Positions 51,301-62,215 of a stretch of DNA of 64,000 nt are shown in pieces (the first letter of the stretch is position 1; each line of letters begins with the position of its first letter). Below the pieces are notes generated by a model. The model worked only from the letters and a program-made list of their open reading frames with translations. It ran no database searches and was not told the origin of the DNA. The position numbers were made by a program, and so were the translations under genes. Where the stretch lies: contig JAKNDB010000079.1 of NCBI GenBank assembly GCA_024305405.1, forward strand, positions 496,001 to 560,000, in the 5' to 3' direction. The DNA is from Dirofilaria immitis (lineage: Eukaryota > Nematoda > Chromadorea > Rhabditida > Onchocercidae).

Positions 51301-52030
51301 GAATTCCTCCACATTCGAAAAAAGCTTTTTCAAAATTAATTATTCAAAAAAATTAAAAAAAATGCTTATCAACAGTCAAGTGTTTGCTAACAATTAAAAG
51401 TAACTTGGAGAAAATCAGTAAACGTATATGAAATAATCAGATTTTCATTGCAAAAATTAAAATTTTGCAATCATTTTTGGCATAAAAACAAAATTATAAA
51501 TTATTATCATTTTTCATATAAATCATCTTATCAAATTAAAATTTTTGAAAACTCTGAGAATTTTCATTTGAGCAAAAAATATATTTAATATTCAAAAAAC
51601 TTGTTGATTGACTTTTAGGAAATTAATTACTTAGAAATTAACGCAATACTTATTACTTTGACTATAAAAAAATTTATATATTCATGCATAGAAATAATCT
51701 CATTTCATAATTTATTTAAATAAATAAATAACACTTAGTCTATTTATGGTAAATATTTAGGTTTTTTAAATTTTTTAAATTAATTGTTTCGCAAATATTT
51801 CGAAATAATCGCACAGATATTTCGAAAAAGATTAAATTCGCCTCTTTTTAAACTTGATCTTTATTTGCGTCATATATTCCTTTTATACAATTGCTCTACA
51901 AAGACAGAGAGAACAAAAAAGGCTTACTTCCAAGTTGCATATCAATTGATTGGTTAGCAACATTTTCACCATCATCATTAATCGCATCAACTTCATTATG
52001 CTTATCAGTGATAACATTATCTTTTGACAT
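39309..52030 (-). CDS. NUDT18: NUDT18/NDX-1-like Nudix hydrolase, 7 exons, 295 aa
   Basis: NUDT18 (MTH3) hydrolyses oxidised purine nucleoside diphosphates such as 8-oxo-dGDP. Exons in gene order: 52030-51928, 51324-51189, 50670-50625, 50229-50109, 49742-49652, 48047-47912, 39563-39309. They close in phase at 888 nt; human NUDT18 has 323 residues. A perfect Nudix box GX5EX7REVFEETGY runs from Gly86 to Tyr108 (GRVEPGET then REVFEETGY), with all metal-binding glutamates present. Preceding VNIAYITVG and LLTQEAKQRCLGKWYIPAGR and following CEPEELINVQVQGSGWYRFSF match NUDT18 rather than other Nudix groups. The N-terminus (about 34 aa) is acidic and unlike the family. The 85-codon last exon lies 8.3 kb downstream and gives a C-terminal domain I could only match loosely. 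The acceptor of exon 2 is uncertain: 51324 (weak GAAAAAG) or 51306 both keep frame. Confidence 0.9.
39590..39930. repeat. Diverged tandem repeat, about 105-bp unit, 3-4 copies
   Basis: Units share CATAATTTTGAAATTTCA-TTAGAAATTAAATTTGAATTC-AAAAAAAGTTAATAT-TTTTAACA. They start a few bases inside the intron, next to the last exon. Confidence 0.6.
40085..40440. repeat. Tandem duplication, about 190-bp unit
   Basis: AAGTAACGCAAAAATAGATAAGTCATTTTTTATCACACAACTGATTGCTA at about 40128 recurs near 40303 with about 20% changes, each followed by an ATCATTATC-rich stretch. Stated here only as an alignment by eye. Confidence 0.6.
43040..43260. repeat. Diverged tandem duplication, about 115-bp unit
   Basis: GAATTAGTTAATATAAAATGAAA-AATTCAAATAGT at 43041 recurs near 43157, followed in both by AATTGATAGTCAA and ATTCGATTGAATATTATCG. 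Confidence 0.55.
43880..43985. repeat. GAGAGGGA purine tract
   Basis: About 100 bp of GA and GGGAGA repeats on the plus strand. Confidence 0.93.
44145..44360. repeat. Tandem duplication, about 108-bp unit
   Basis: GAATGCAAAATTAATATGCAT occurs at 44150 and again at 44254. Both copies continue with GAGCAAGC, AGGGAAAA and AATTTCGG-TAAATATT. Confidence 0.75.
45263..45395. repeat. Tandem duplication, about 65-bp unit
   Basis: CTTATCGATTGTTATATTAGA and CAATTAATTA-GCTT-TTAATT-TT-CACCTGA occur twice in tandem with few changes. Confidence 0.75.
46195..46400. repeat. Diverged tandem duplication, about 115-bp unit
   Basis: AAATTTAAAA-TGC-GAA then ATATATC-GA-GA-TAAAGATTAATACGAA-A and GATTAT appear twice, starting near 46205 and 46320. 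Confidence 0.55.
48080..48640. repeat. Minisatellite, about 90-125 bp unit, about 5 copies, in a Nudix intron
   Basis: Units read AATTTCCACAAATTTATG, GAAAAATAAT, TGATAAGTTTGTTAG, TTATCA-TTGATCAAA-TGATT, TTTTATCA. At least three copies keep a GATA-type core (48144-48150, 48228-48234, 48337-48343). It lies in the intron at 48048-49651. Confidence 0.65.
49430..49640. repeat. Degenerate tandem repeat, about 65-bp unit, 3 copies
   Basis: Units share ATATATATATTTTAGCTTATTTTAG-ATA-TATTTCTTATGAAAA and decay towards the right. Confidence 0.5.
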
Positions 52031-52329
52031 TTGTAAGTTTTTCATTTTTTGAAGAAATGAAAAATAAAAATTTTTCCAAATTTTATAAATTTAATTTTAT
52101 CAGATAATTTAAGGGAAAAACGCAACGCGTTTACAGTGCAACGATTTTTTTCGTAATCAACCATATGTGATAATAAGTAATCCATATTTTTTGGAATAAA
52201 CGAAAAATCCAAAAAAATGCAAATAACTATCAATTTTTATGTTAAGATTATTTACTTTCAAAGAACTAAACTATAAAGATATACGAATTTATTTCAAGTG
52301 AATATACAATTTTAAATTAATCGAAATAT

Positions 52330-52640
52330 GAAATATCATGCACACCTGATAAATTATTACAAAAGAAAAATCAGAACTGTTCTAAGATTTTAACAATGTG
52401 AAAAATTAATCATTTAAAAATAAAAATAAACAATTATATTCCAGATTAGTATACTATTTCCAAAAAAAAACAAAATATGAAATAAGACAGAGAAAGATAT
52501 ATTATAGATATGCACCTTCAATTTAATGAAGGTATATAATCATCTGATAAATGATTGTAAAGAGAGACCAGAACTCTTCTACAATTTTAATATTATGGAA
52601 AATTAATATATTAAGAAAAAAATGATATTTTTAAAAAATT
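52330..52640. repeat. Diverged duplication, about 195-bp spacing
   Basis: CTGATAAATTATTACAAAAG-AGAAATCAGAACT-TTCTA-ATTTTAA-ATGTGAAAAATTAAT near 52346 recurs near 52541. Confidence 0.6.
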
Positions 52641-53149
52641 ATGAAAAAGGAAATTTAATATTAATAAAATTAAAAAAAACATTTATTTATTCAATAAAAT
52701 AACTTATTTCCTTAAAAATTCCAATTACATATATTCCATAATTTTCAGTTCAAATATGTTCCTTACGATTAATTAATTGATTTTCCTATAATTGATCAAT
52801 TGGAAAGGACTATTTGTGTCATATAAAAAAAGAGAAATTTCATTTAAATAAATTTTTAAAATATTATTGAAATTTGAAAGTCACTACTCCAAATCGATTC
52901 ATATCATAAAAATTGATCATTTCATATAATAAATTCGATAAATTGTTAAATATAAAATGGTGATAAAATAATTTAATAAGAAATACAAAACTTCTAAACT
53001 TTTCCATTTTTCCGAGAATTTTTCCCAGGAACGGAATGAATTTCAATATAATCGAAAAAACGATGTCAATACTTTACTAGATGAGTTCTTTCATGTAATG
53101 AATTTAATGAAAAATATTTCGAATAATTTTTGGCTCTTTTCGAATTTAC

Positions 53150-53290
53150 TTTGATCACTTGATCCTAGTAGGCTAATTTCTAATAACCTTATTGGCTGAC
53201 TTCATAAAATACTTCGATCATTTGATCCTAATAATATTTTTGGTTGATTTGTAACACATTCATTGTTGATTTTCGATAATGTTATTGGCC
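53150..53290. repeat. Short tandem repeat, about 60-bp unit
   Basis: CTT-GATCA-TTGATCCTA and TAAT-TTATTGGCTGATTT occur two to three times. Confidence 0.5.
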
Positions 53291-55482
53291 AATTTTAAAA
53301 ATGGAAAAATTTTAATTATTTTAAAAACACAAATAAACCATTCTGCTCACTTCCTAAACACATAAGTATATAAAAATTAAATAACTTAAATTACCGACAA
53401 GGATTACTATCTAATTCGCCTATTTTAAAAATAAAAACAAATATTTAGACAAGAAAAGGAAAACTTCTCGGAATTTTTGAATAATTTTAAAAATTCATCG
53501 TACAAATTTGAAGCAAAATATTTTGATAAAATTGATCGCTAAAGAAAGCAATTAGGTAAACAAAAATTATTAGCGTCATCGTCCGATCATAAATTCGAGA
53601 AAAATGGAGATGATCAAAATATTTCTACTATTTATGGAGTGTTTGACATTTATCTATTTTTTCCAAGGAAAAATTATTTAAAAGCTTCCAAAAGTGAGAA
53701 ATTCTTCATTGATAAAAAATAGCTGATTATTTTGAGAAGATCGGATGTTAAGCTTTTTAATTTAGCAAAACCTGCTAAATTTCCATTATGAATTCAATCA
53801 AAATTAAAATCAAAAAGTGATAAGTTTAAGAAAAGGAAAAAATAGGGAAAAAGTTGACATAAATTTTTGGAATTTAAAAATTACATTGAAGCAGCATATG
53901 AAAATACTAAAAAATAAACACTCGGAAAAAAACCCATATTTTCTCTTTCTGTTTAAATTTTACTTCTCAGTTATTTTCTATAATTTTCAACAAATTTCTT
54001 AAATAAAATCTTGTAGTTCTATTATCAACTGATTAATTAGCAAGTTAATCAATATTTAATTAAAGATTTTTAAACTATGCAAATGCATCAATCAATAATA
54101 ATCATATAAACTTTACATATTTTTTTGAAGGAAATTTCAACCTTTCAAAATTTAATAAAACTTTCATATCAACGTATTCAAACAAAAATGATATTGTATA
54201 AATAATTTTAGCAAAAATATATCTTGTTAGCAAAGTTGAACAATTTTAAAAGGAAGCAATAGTTTTAACAAATATTATAAATACATGCCAAAATTTATAA
54301 ATAATTGTAAATGAAAATCGGAAATGAATTGGATCATTTGACAACATTAACATTAACTGAATATGAATTATTAAAATATACAATATGATAGCATCAAAAA
54401 AGTAGCATAATAATTAAAAGGCAAATTTTCGAGTGATAGTGTAGAAATATTAAAATTATTACGAATGGTTCAAATTTATGTTCTTGATAAGAATAAAAGA
54501 AAGTAAGCGCCTAAATTAATATGAAAGTTTTATAAAACAAACTGTTTTATAAAAGAAATCAAATTGATGTGAAAGTTTTAAAAAATCAAGACTTGGAAGT
54601 TTTAGAAATTATCCTTAAGAAAGTTTCAAAACTATCCAACTTTGAATGATGCAAAAATAATAGCTAAACATTTCTCAACTAATTGCTTCTCATATATTCC
54701 TTATCGTAAACAAAAAAAATAATTGATTTTCTATTAAACAGCTCTTACTTTACTTTCTTTCATATTTAGGAATAATTCTACATAATTTTTATTAAATCTT
54801 ACTATTCATTGTTTAATTTCTATTAAACAAATTTCTTCCTTCTATTCATTTTAATTCTTCAAATAATTATATCAAATATTCTTCTAAGCATAATACAAAT
54901 TTTTTATAATATTTCTAATAAAAGCGTAACAAATGAAATTGAATATTGATACAGTAAAATGTAAATTGATATCGAAAATTATAAACTGAAATTTATGCTT
55001 TTGATTTCAACTCCTCTTTTTCATCGTTTTTTTATTTTTTTTTTTTAAAAGGAGCATGATAATATGAGAGCTAGAATAATGTCATTAAAATGTGACACCT
55101 AAAATAATATTAAATATAAAACCGAATACGATACCCTACAGAGTATGATATGAAATAGATATCCAAAATAATGTGATATTAAATTTTTGAGGAAGGATCA
55201 TTTTAATTTTATTTCAGCACTTCAGCACTTGGTTTATTATGCTAAGCGAAAAATGTATCGGAAATTTCAAAATTCAAGGAATTTCACAAATCATTTTCTT
55301 TTTTAAAAAAGAAAAAACATTTCATTTCATTCCATTCATACACTCTTCCTTTTGTTACTTAAAAATTGAAAGGAAAAATTAAAACTCCGAAAGATTCTAT
55401 CCTAAAAATTATTATTTTATAACAAAAACAACTGCATAATTTCGAGTAGAAAAAAATACATAAACTATAATCAAATTTTTAT

Positions 55483-58400
55483 TCATTCCTTGGAAGAATT
55501 GGTAATGAGGAAAATTGAAAAGTCAGGTATCAATTTAGCACCTTCTTGCAATAATGATAAATTCCATTCAACACGTGCCAAATTTTCGCCAATTTGGCGA
55601 AAAGTTGAAGAAACGACCTGAAAACGAACCTTTACTATTTGATAGAAATAATTTATCTTAACAGTAATATCGAACAACTAATCTATAATAGATCTATGAT
55701 AAAATCTATTCATTCGAATAATGATAACTTTCGAATGATAATGATTATTTGCATCTCAGTTGCTCCATAAAGAAGGTTATTAGTATTAATTCATCAATTT
55801 TTTTGACCTACTAACAACTATCAATTTTGGAATGATTGTATTCTTTATGACTACAAAATATCACAATTATTGTAATGATAATTTGAACTACGGTTGAGTT
55901 TATGATATATTGCCATTGTCGTAATAATTATTTGAACTATAGCACATCATCATCACCACAAATGATACTTGAATTACGGTACATCATCATTATCCTAATA
56001 GTAATTTGGACTACAATATATTACCATTACCATAATAATTTGAATCACAATATATTATCGCTATCGTAATTGTCATCTGGATTACGATATACCATTACTA
56101 TCGTAATGCTAAATTGAACTATGACATATCATTACTACCGTAATGGATAACCTGAACTACGATATCTCATTATCGTCACAAATGATTATTTGGCATATGA
56201 TATATATATCGTTTTTATCGTAACTATAATTTGAACATAACTATTAGATAAAATTTTTGAAGTAAAGCCAAAATATTTATGAACAAAAGCACACTTATAA
56301 AAATTGTAGCATTTAGCACTTCACATAAAAAGCATAATTTTCGTGAAATTCTAAACTTTCCTTAAGGGAATGATAAGTATAGATATTACGGCCCAATTGA
56401 AATTTCTATAGCAACAATGAGAAAATATAACAAGTACAGAGAATATAGCATTTTTTCAACTCAATATTACATCTAAAAATGCTGCCAAACATTCACTTTT
56501 TTATTTTCCTTCATCTTAAATCATTTATGTTTGCATTTCAACTCTTACTGAACAAGTCAGTGGGTCTAAAAGCAAAAGTATACATGAAATATTTAAAAAT
56601 CTCGAAAAAAAAGATTATATCATGATGGAATTCGAAGAAAACTCGAAGAAAGCAAATACATCAAGAATAAAGTTTAAAAAAATCTAAAAGAGGAAGAATA
56701 CATCAAAATCAAACTTCGAAACTTCTCGAAAGAAAAAAACACATCAAGATCAAATTCATAAAAAAAAATATTTAGTAATGAATTTAAAAATCTCAAAGAG
56801 AAAGAATATATTAAAGTCAACCTTTGAAAAATCTCGAAAAAATAAATATATTAAGATAAAATTTTGACAAAATTTAAAGATTACAAAAGATATGTCAAAA
56901 TCATATTTTGAATAATCTTAAGAAACTTTGTGGAATGCATTAAAATAGAAATAAAGAATGCATTAAAATAAAACTTGGAAAAGTCTCGAAGAAGAGAAGG
57001 AATACATCAAAATGAGCCATTTCTTGACAATATCAAAAAAAGTCCGAAAATGGATTTATCATTTGGATTTTTTCCATTTGATAAATATGATGAACGAACA
57101 GAAAATGAATGAATGCTTTTAATATTTTCTCTTATCTTTTTTGCTTAATGAAAATGAAAAAATAAAGAAATTATATATTTTTTCATAAAATTGAAATACA
57201 ATAAAGAGAAAGAGAGAAAAGAGAGAAAAAGATATAGAAATGAAGTAGAAGAATAAAGGTTAGAAAGAAAGCAAGTTACTTTGAGAATTGAGGAAAATTA
57301 TGAACAAATTAGAAGCAAAAGAGATTTGAAGAAATACTTAAATCGATGAAAAAAAAGAAAGAGAAATCTGCCAGAATATTGATAATGTTATCAGAAAATA
57401 ATAAGTGATATAAAGCAAATGATAATAAATGATGAAGAACAGTGATAAATGACAAAAAATAATGACAATAAATGATAAACAATAGCGCTAATAAAAAATA
57501 AAGAATAATGATAATAAATGATGGAGATAAGAATAACACTGGAAAATCGTGAAAATTCCCAGTTGAAACGATCCGATATTCATAAGAAGAGATTAGTTTC
57601 CTGATACGGTTATAAGGATTAGCTGATAGATTATTCTGACCTTGAAAATTTGTTATGATAAGATAACTTTAGATATAACTGAAAAACAAGAATCAATTTC
57701 AATTAGAGGGGATATAATTGCGATTATTTTGGCAAACAATCCAATCAATATTTTTAAATAAATAATAAATGATTTTAATTGGATAGTTACAAAGTATATA
57801 TATATATATGACGATTATACTATACTACTCATATATAAATTTTTTTTTAACAGCTAAACTTAACTTATACGAAATTTTATTGGGAAATTTTCTTATAATA
57901 ATTAAATGATAATGATTGAATAAAAGTTAGACAACTTGAAAATCTCAAATAAATGAATAAATGATTATATAAATTGAAATAGGTAGAAAAAACGTGAATC
58001 TTTTACTTATAAAAGAAGTTGAATATGTCTAAAAAGTAATTAAAAAGCCTTTTACCAATAATTTTCAATATGTTTTAGTTTATCAGAACAAAAAAAAAAA
58101 CAGAAATATTTCTAACACAAGAACAACGATCAAAAAACTGAAATTATATTTGGAATGAATAAGTGGATTTGAAATGAATGAATGAATGGCTTTTTTGGGC
58201 AGACAAATTGATTTCCAATAATTTTTCCTTGAAAAACGTATATAAATAATTGCATATATTTATATATGAAAAGATGAATAAACAATTTTTCAATCAGCCG
58301 TGCGACTAAAAATAATCAAAATTCATCCAAATTGCGCATTTACAACAAAAAAAAATAATTTAAGAAAAAAAACTTCTAAAAGCATTTGTCTATCCATTTA

Positions 58401-59893
58401 TAAAAATCTCGATCAATTTTGCCCACAATATTTTACGTCTGTTTATCTTTTCATATCATATCACTATAAATCAAACAGAAGAATTACTTACTCTTCATTA
58501 TGTACTCATTTTTATTATCATAAATCAATCATTTTATCAATTAGTCTCAAAATATTTTCACTCTTAATCAATCATCATAATTTTATCATTTATTCTATAT
58601 ATTTCATTCATAACTGACATGAAATTAACTTATATTCAAGCTTTAGAAAAACTTTTCCATCAAATAATATTTGGGAAAGGAAATTACAAAAATATTTGCG
58701 GGAATTATTGAATTGCAGGTTGGCGAACAAATATTATCAGTTTTAAAAAGTTTAGATACGGTATAATAAAAGATACAGTAAAAAATATTCGTTGTTTAAT
58801 CAGTAGAACAAGCTGTAATTTAGATAAAGATATGCTCTTGCTTTTTATTTACTGCAGTTTTTTCGACAGTTGAAAAATAAATTTAATTTTAATCTCCATC
58901 CTAGTTAAGCGAATTTTAATAATCAAATATCTTTAATAAATGGAATTTGAAACCATACCTGCAAAGCTTGTTGCGTGTTGAACAAATTTTGTTTTAAATT
59001 TTTAAAATGTTTACGTTGCATAAATGCTTGTTGCTCAGCAAGTCGTACTGTATCATAACCAAGTAAACGCCAACGTTCTTCCAATTTCTCATCAACATGC
59101 AAACTCCATTTCGTTCGTTGCTCAACTTCATTTAAATTCCAATTTCTGAAATGAATGCATTTTCTAAATTGTTTTAGAAATGGAAAAATTTTCAATTATG
59201 AAAATTATTTTTAACACTTTCACTTACAGTAAGTACTATGTTAGTAGTATGTCTTACATTATTAGTACTTACAGTAAGTCCTAGCAACAAACGATGTGAT
59301 AGTAACCTCAAAAAGTAAGTTAAATAATAATAAAATTATCAATGAAATTACTATAACTTATTGTGAAAGTTTTAATAAATATGAATAATGTCCATAGCAT
59401 AAAAAAAACCATAAAAATCAGTAACCTTTCACCCTTATTTCATGTGAAAAATTAGAATCAACTTTTATTAAAATATTGGGATTCTTAAATCTAACTTCTT
59501 TAAAATATTCATCAATTATTTTGTTGCAAGTGCTACAATAAGTTATTGATTTCCTAATTCTTTTCACCTATTGAAAAGAGCAATCATAGCTTGCATCATA
59601 CAGTTTTTGGAGAAAAACTTTAAAATTATTCAAATTTGCAACAAAATTAAAATTACTTGTTTTTGGGGCAATTATAATAAATATTTTAGTACCGACGAAA
59701 TAGCTCTAAACAATTTTTTTCATTTTCTTTCGAAAGGGAACTAAAAGAGAAGTTAATTTTTTTTTAATAAAATAATAGTAAACCTCATTTCAGCATCATT
59801 TTGTTCTGCAGTACCATCCTGTTTATTACTATTATCATTATCATAATCATCATCATCGGTTTCCGATGCCTCACCCGGTACTACCGTAGCCAT
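55483..59893 (-). CDS. Small acidic N-terminus plus coiled-coil protein, 3 exons, 143 aa, unassigned
   Basis: Exons in gene order: 59893-59784, 59145-58959, 55617-55483. They close in phase at 432 nt. The start MATVVPGE lies 14 bases after a strong acceptor (TTTTTCAG, ending at 59908), which suits splice-leader addition; a longer upstream frame from 59959 would cross that acceptor. Residues about 9-36 are acidic (ETDDDDYDND). Residues about 38-135 look helical and coiled-coil forming (EKLEERWRLLGYDTVRLAEQQ; RKHFKNLKQNL; FRQIGENLARVEWNLSLLQEG), ending LIPDFSIFLITNSSKE. There is no signal peptide or membrane span. The size and helical build resemble small subunits of multi-subunit adaptor complexes such as BLOC-1 or BORC, but I could not match any member, so no function is given. 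In-phase joins and sensible codon content make it a real gene. Confidence 0.72.
55865..56240. repeat. Minisatellite, 36-39 bp unit, about 9 copies
   Basis: Each unit follows AATGATAATTTGAACTACGA then TATATCATTATCGT with frequent substitutions. The phase is well kept across about 370 bp. Confidence 0.8.
56590..57020. repeat. Diverged tandem repeat, about 40-50 bp unit, about 8 copies
   Basis: Units share AAATCTCGAAAGAAAGAATA then CATCAAAATCAAACTTTG. The core TCTCGAA-AA recurs throughout. Confidence 0.65.
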
Positions 59894-59915
59894 ACACTGA
59901 TAATTTTCTGAAAAA
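59894..59915 (-). promoter_or_regulatory. Possible trans-splice acceptor before the small gene
   Basis: On the minus strand TTTTTCAG ends at 59908 and is followed after 14 bases by the ATG at 59893. An upstream cis exon is the alternative. Confidence 0.4.
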
Positions 59916-62215
59916 TTTCGCATAATTAGGGATGACAGCAATTGCCAACACCATACCATGTACGTTATGCGAATTGATAAAATTTACGTAATTTATAAAT
60001 TTTATCCTACGTCAATATATTCGATGTGATGAGGAGATGCTTATATGATGAGTCAAAATGATAGCCTTAATCGGATGTTAACCACATCTGACAACGCCTC
60101 ATCGACATTCCAGGAAGATTTCACGCTAACCTGGTACTACATCATTCAGAAGACATCATATATTAATTGATATCCATACTGCAGAAACAATGCCCTTAGA
60201 CTTCCTTCCACTTATCACTATGCTCTTGTTCTCATACCTATTATTTCACGATAAACCAATTCAATTCTTAATTTTATTAATCAGAATTAAATGAGACGAA
60301 TCCACCAAATGTCAAAGGTCGACTTCAGGATTCCAATCGCTATTACCGAAATCAGATTAAAAAAGAGATAATGCTTTCGACGGAAAATTTGACAAAATTC
60401 TTTCGTACTATGCTCAAATAGTAATAATAAATGCATTTAGATAACGATAATCGATCGTACCTATTTATCATTTTCATGTCTTATATTTATTTCTTGTATT
60501 TGTTTATATAATGTGTGTATGCATATGTATACATTAATCAAACATGAAGAACACAGTAGCTTTCAAAATTTATATTTCATATAATTTGGAATAAAAAAGA
60601 AACAATGAATGATTGAAATTTTTCAAGAGCAAAAAGAAGAAAAGAAATTTGAACAAATAAAAAAAAATTTGTAAACACCGTATTGAACACAACAAAAATA
60701 GTAGAAATCATATGAAAAAATAAGAAACCGAAAAAAACAAACTTTCATATTACAAAGAAAAATTCACACTTTTTTTTCAATTTTTCGATATTTCATAAAA
60801 TATGCAGAGCAAAAAAGAAGGAAAAAGCAAATCAAACAACGAATGAAAACAAATTTCTATTCCCATATTTCCCAGTGATCCGTTTAACAAATAATTTTTG
60901 GAGAAAAAATCCTTATTATCCTATATTGTTTCTTTTTCTTCTTTTTTATTGTGCTTCCATGAAAAATGATATATTTTCAAATATTTAAACAAAGAAAAAA
61001 TTCCTTGTTAAAAGTGATAATATAACACCAAACTGTACCATTAGATGATTGTAATATTTATAATTTCCTCTCTCCTGCTAAATCAAAATCATCGTAGAAT
61101 GCTAATTAATCCCTCTTTCTATTTCTAAACTTAAGATTAATTACTTAAAACAAGAAAAAGAAACCTTAATCAATTCACAATGTTATTATCCCATAATATA
61201 TCTCCACTGCTGAGAAAAACATAAATTTAAGATTTACAGCTTAAATTCGTCTCATCCAAAATGTCATAACTGCGTGCAGTGATACTTCAGAAATCCACAT
61301 ACCCTAAAGTACTATATCATCCGTAAGACTTGGTAATCCATTCATTATACGCGGAAACTTTGATTAAAATCCTGTGATTTGATTCCTCACTTTTAGTTCC
61401 ACTTTTTAAATAATTCTTTATATTGCCAATTTTAGAAGTATGTAAATTCAAAATTAATGAATCATAGCGAAAAAAAAGAGACGGGAAAAAGAGAAACCTG
61501 AAAAACAATACGAAACGATCAAATGTAGCATATATGTACGATACAGCAGCGACCGTTGTCGTTTTACGCACCATTTTTTTTTCAAGCATTTAATGCTAGA
61601 AAAGGAAAAAGATAAAAAAAGAGAAAATTATGTGAAATAAGAAATTAAAAAAATAGGAGGAAAAACAGAAAAAGTCAAACGTATGAAAAAAAATTGATAA
61701 TGAAACCGTTTCTCGACAATTAAAGATCAATCAGTAAAACAAACAATCAATCAAAAATAACATCAATCTATTAAGGTAGACAATTTTAAGAAGTGTTATG
61801 TATTTTTTTTTTTGTTGTAACATATAAAACATACATCAGTTGATCATTTTTTCATTCATAATATTTGTTACTTAATTAATACATATTTATATATATGTAT
61901 ATATATATACAAAAAAATAATGCAAGGAAAGGAAAAAGCATTTTCAATCTTAATACAATTTAAAAAAAATATCGCTTTTATTATGTAGCAGTTCAAAATA
62001 ATATCTGAAATTTTAACATGCCTAAATCCAACAAATAATGTATCAAGTATAAAATTCCAGAACTTGGAACGATGGAAAAATAAAAAGGTTTATAAAAAAT
62101 CAAATAAAGATGTTTTGAACACTTAAAAAGCATTCAAAAATAAATTTGTGACCATCATTAATTGATGATGACAAAGGAGCATCATCATCGCTGTTAGATG
62201 ACAACAACTGTTGAA
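59916..62215. other. Intergenic region between the small gene and the Q/A-rich gene
   Basis: No exon is supported. The segment 60000-60380 is less AT-rich than its surroundings, holds a 7-11 bp-armed inverted repeat with C/D-box-like motifs (60025-60107) and a DR1-like ATGTCA-a-AGGTCG (60309-60321), and may be the promoter of the small gene. 60400-62215 is plain AT-rich DNA, probably 3' flank of the next gene. Confidence 0.55.
60025..60107 (+). other. Inverted repeat with C/D-box-like motifs
   Basis: TGTGATGAGG (60025-60034) pairs with CCTCATCGACA (60097-60107) with one bulged base. Inside are GTGATGA (60026-60032, C-box type), ATGATGA (60045-60051) and CTGA (60088-60091, D-box type). The C box sits inside the pairing arm and the D box is not next to the stem, so a standard box C/D snoRNA is doubtful. 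Confidence 0.25.

Larger units (their letters stand above)
52031..55482. other. Intergenic region between the Nudix gene and the small coiled-coil gene
   Basis: No exon is supported. The Nudix promoter side (52031-52300) shows no clear core motif and no close splice-leader acceptor. Diverged repeats lie at 52330-52640 and 53150-53290. The rest is plain AT-rich DNA. Confidence 0.55.
55618..58958 (-). other. 3.3-kb intron of the small coiled-coil gene
   Basis: Phase 0 on both sides. It contains a 36-39 bp minisatellite (55865-56240) and a 45-bp-class repeat (56590-57020). The 105-codon plus-strand frame at 58300-58617 has no recognisable content. Confidence 0.75.

Noticed and set aside
55865..56240. 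CRISPR-like array
   Set aside because: Units are contiguous and diverged with no unique spacers, in a eukaryotic intron.
58300..58617. 105-codon plus-strand frame
   Set aside because: Inside an intron, no ATG at its 5' end, low-complexity hydrophobic and Ser/Lys content.
59894..59959. Upstream extension of the small gene to an ATG at 59959
   Set aside because: It runs through a strong TTTTTCAG acceptor, so this stretch is more likely intron or outron.
61317..61589. 90-codon minus-strand frame
   Set aside because: Lies in the expected 3' flank of the Q/A-rich gene; no splice-compatible partner or domain.
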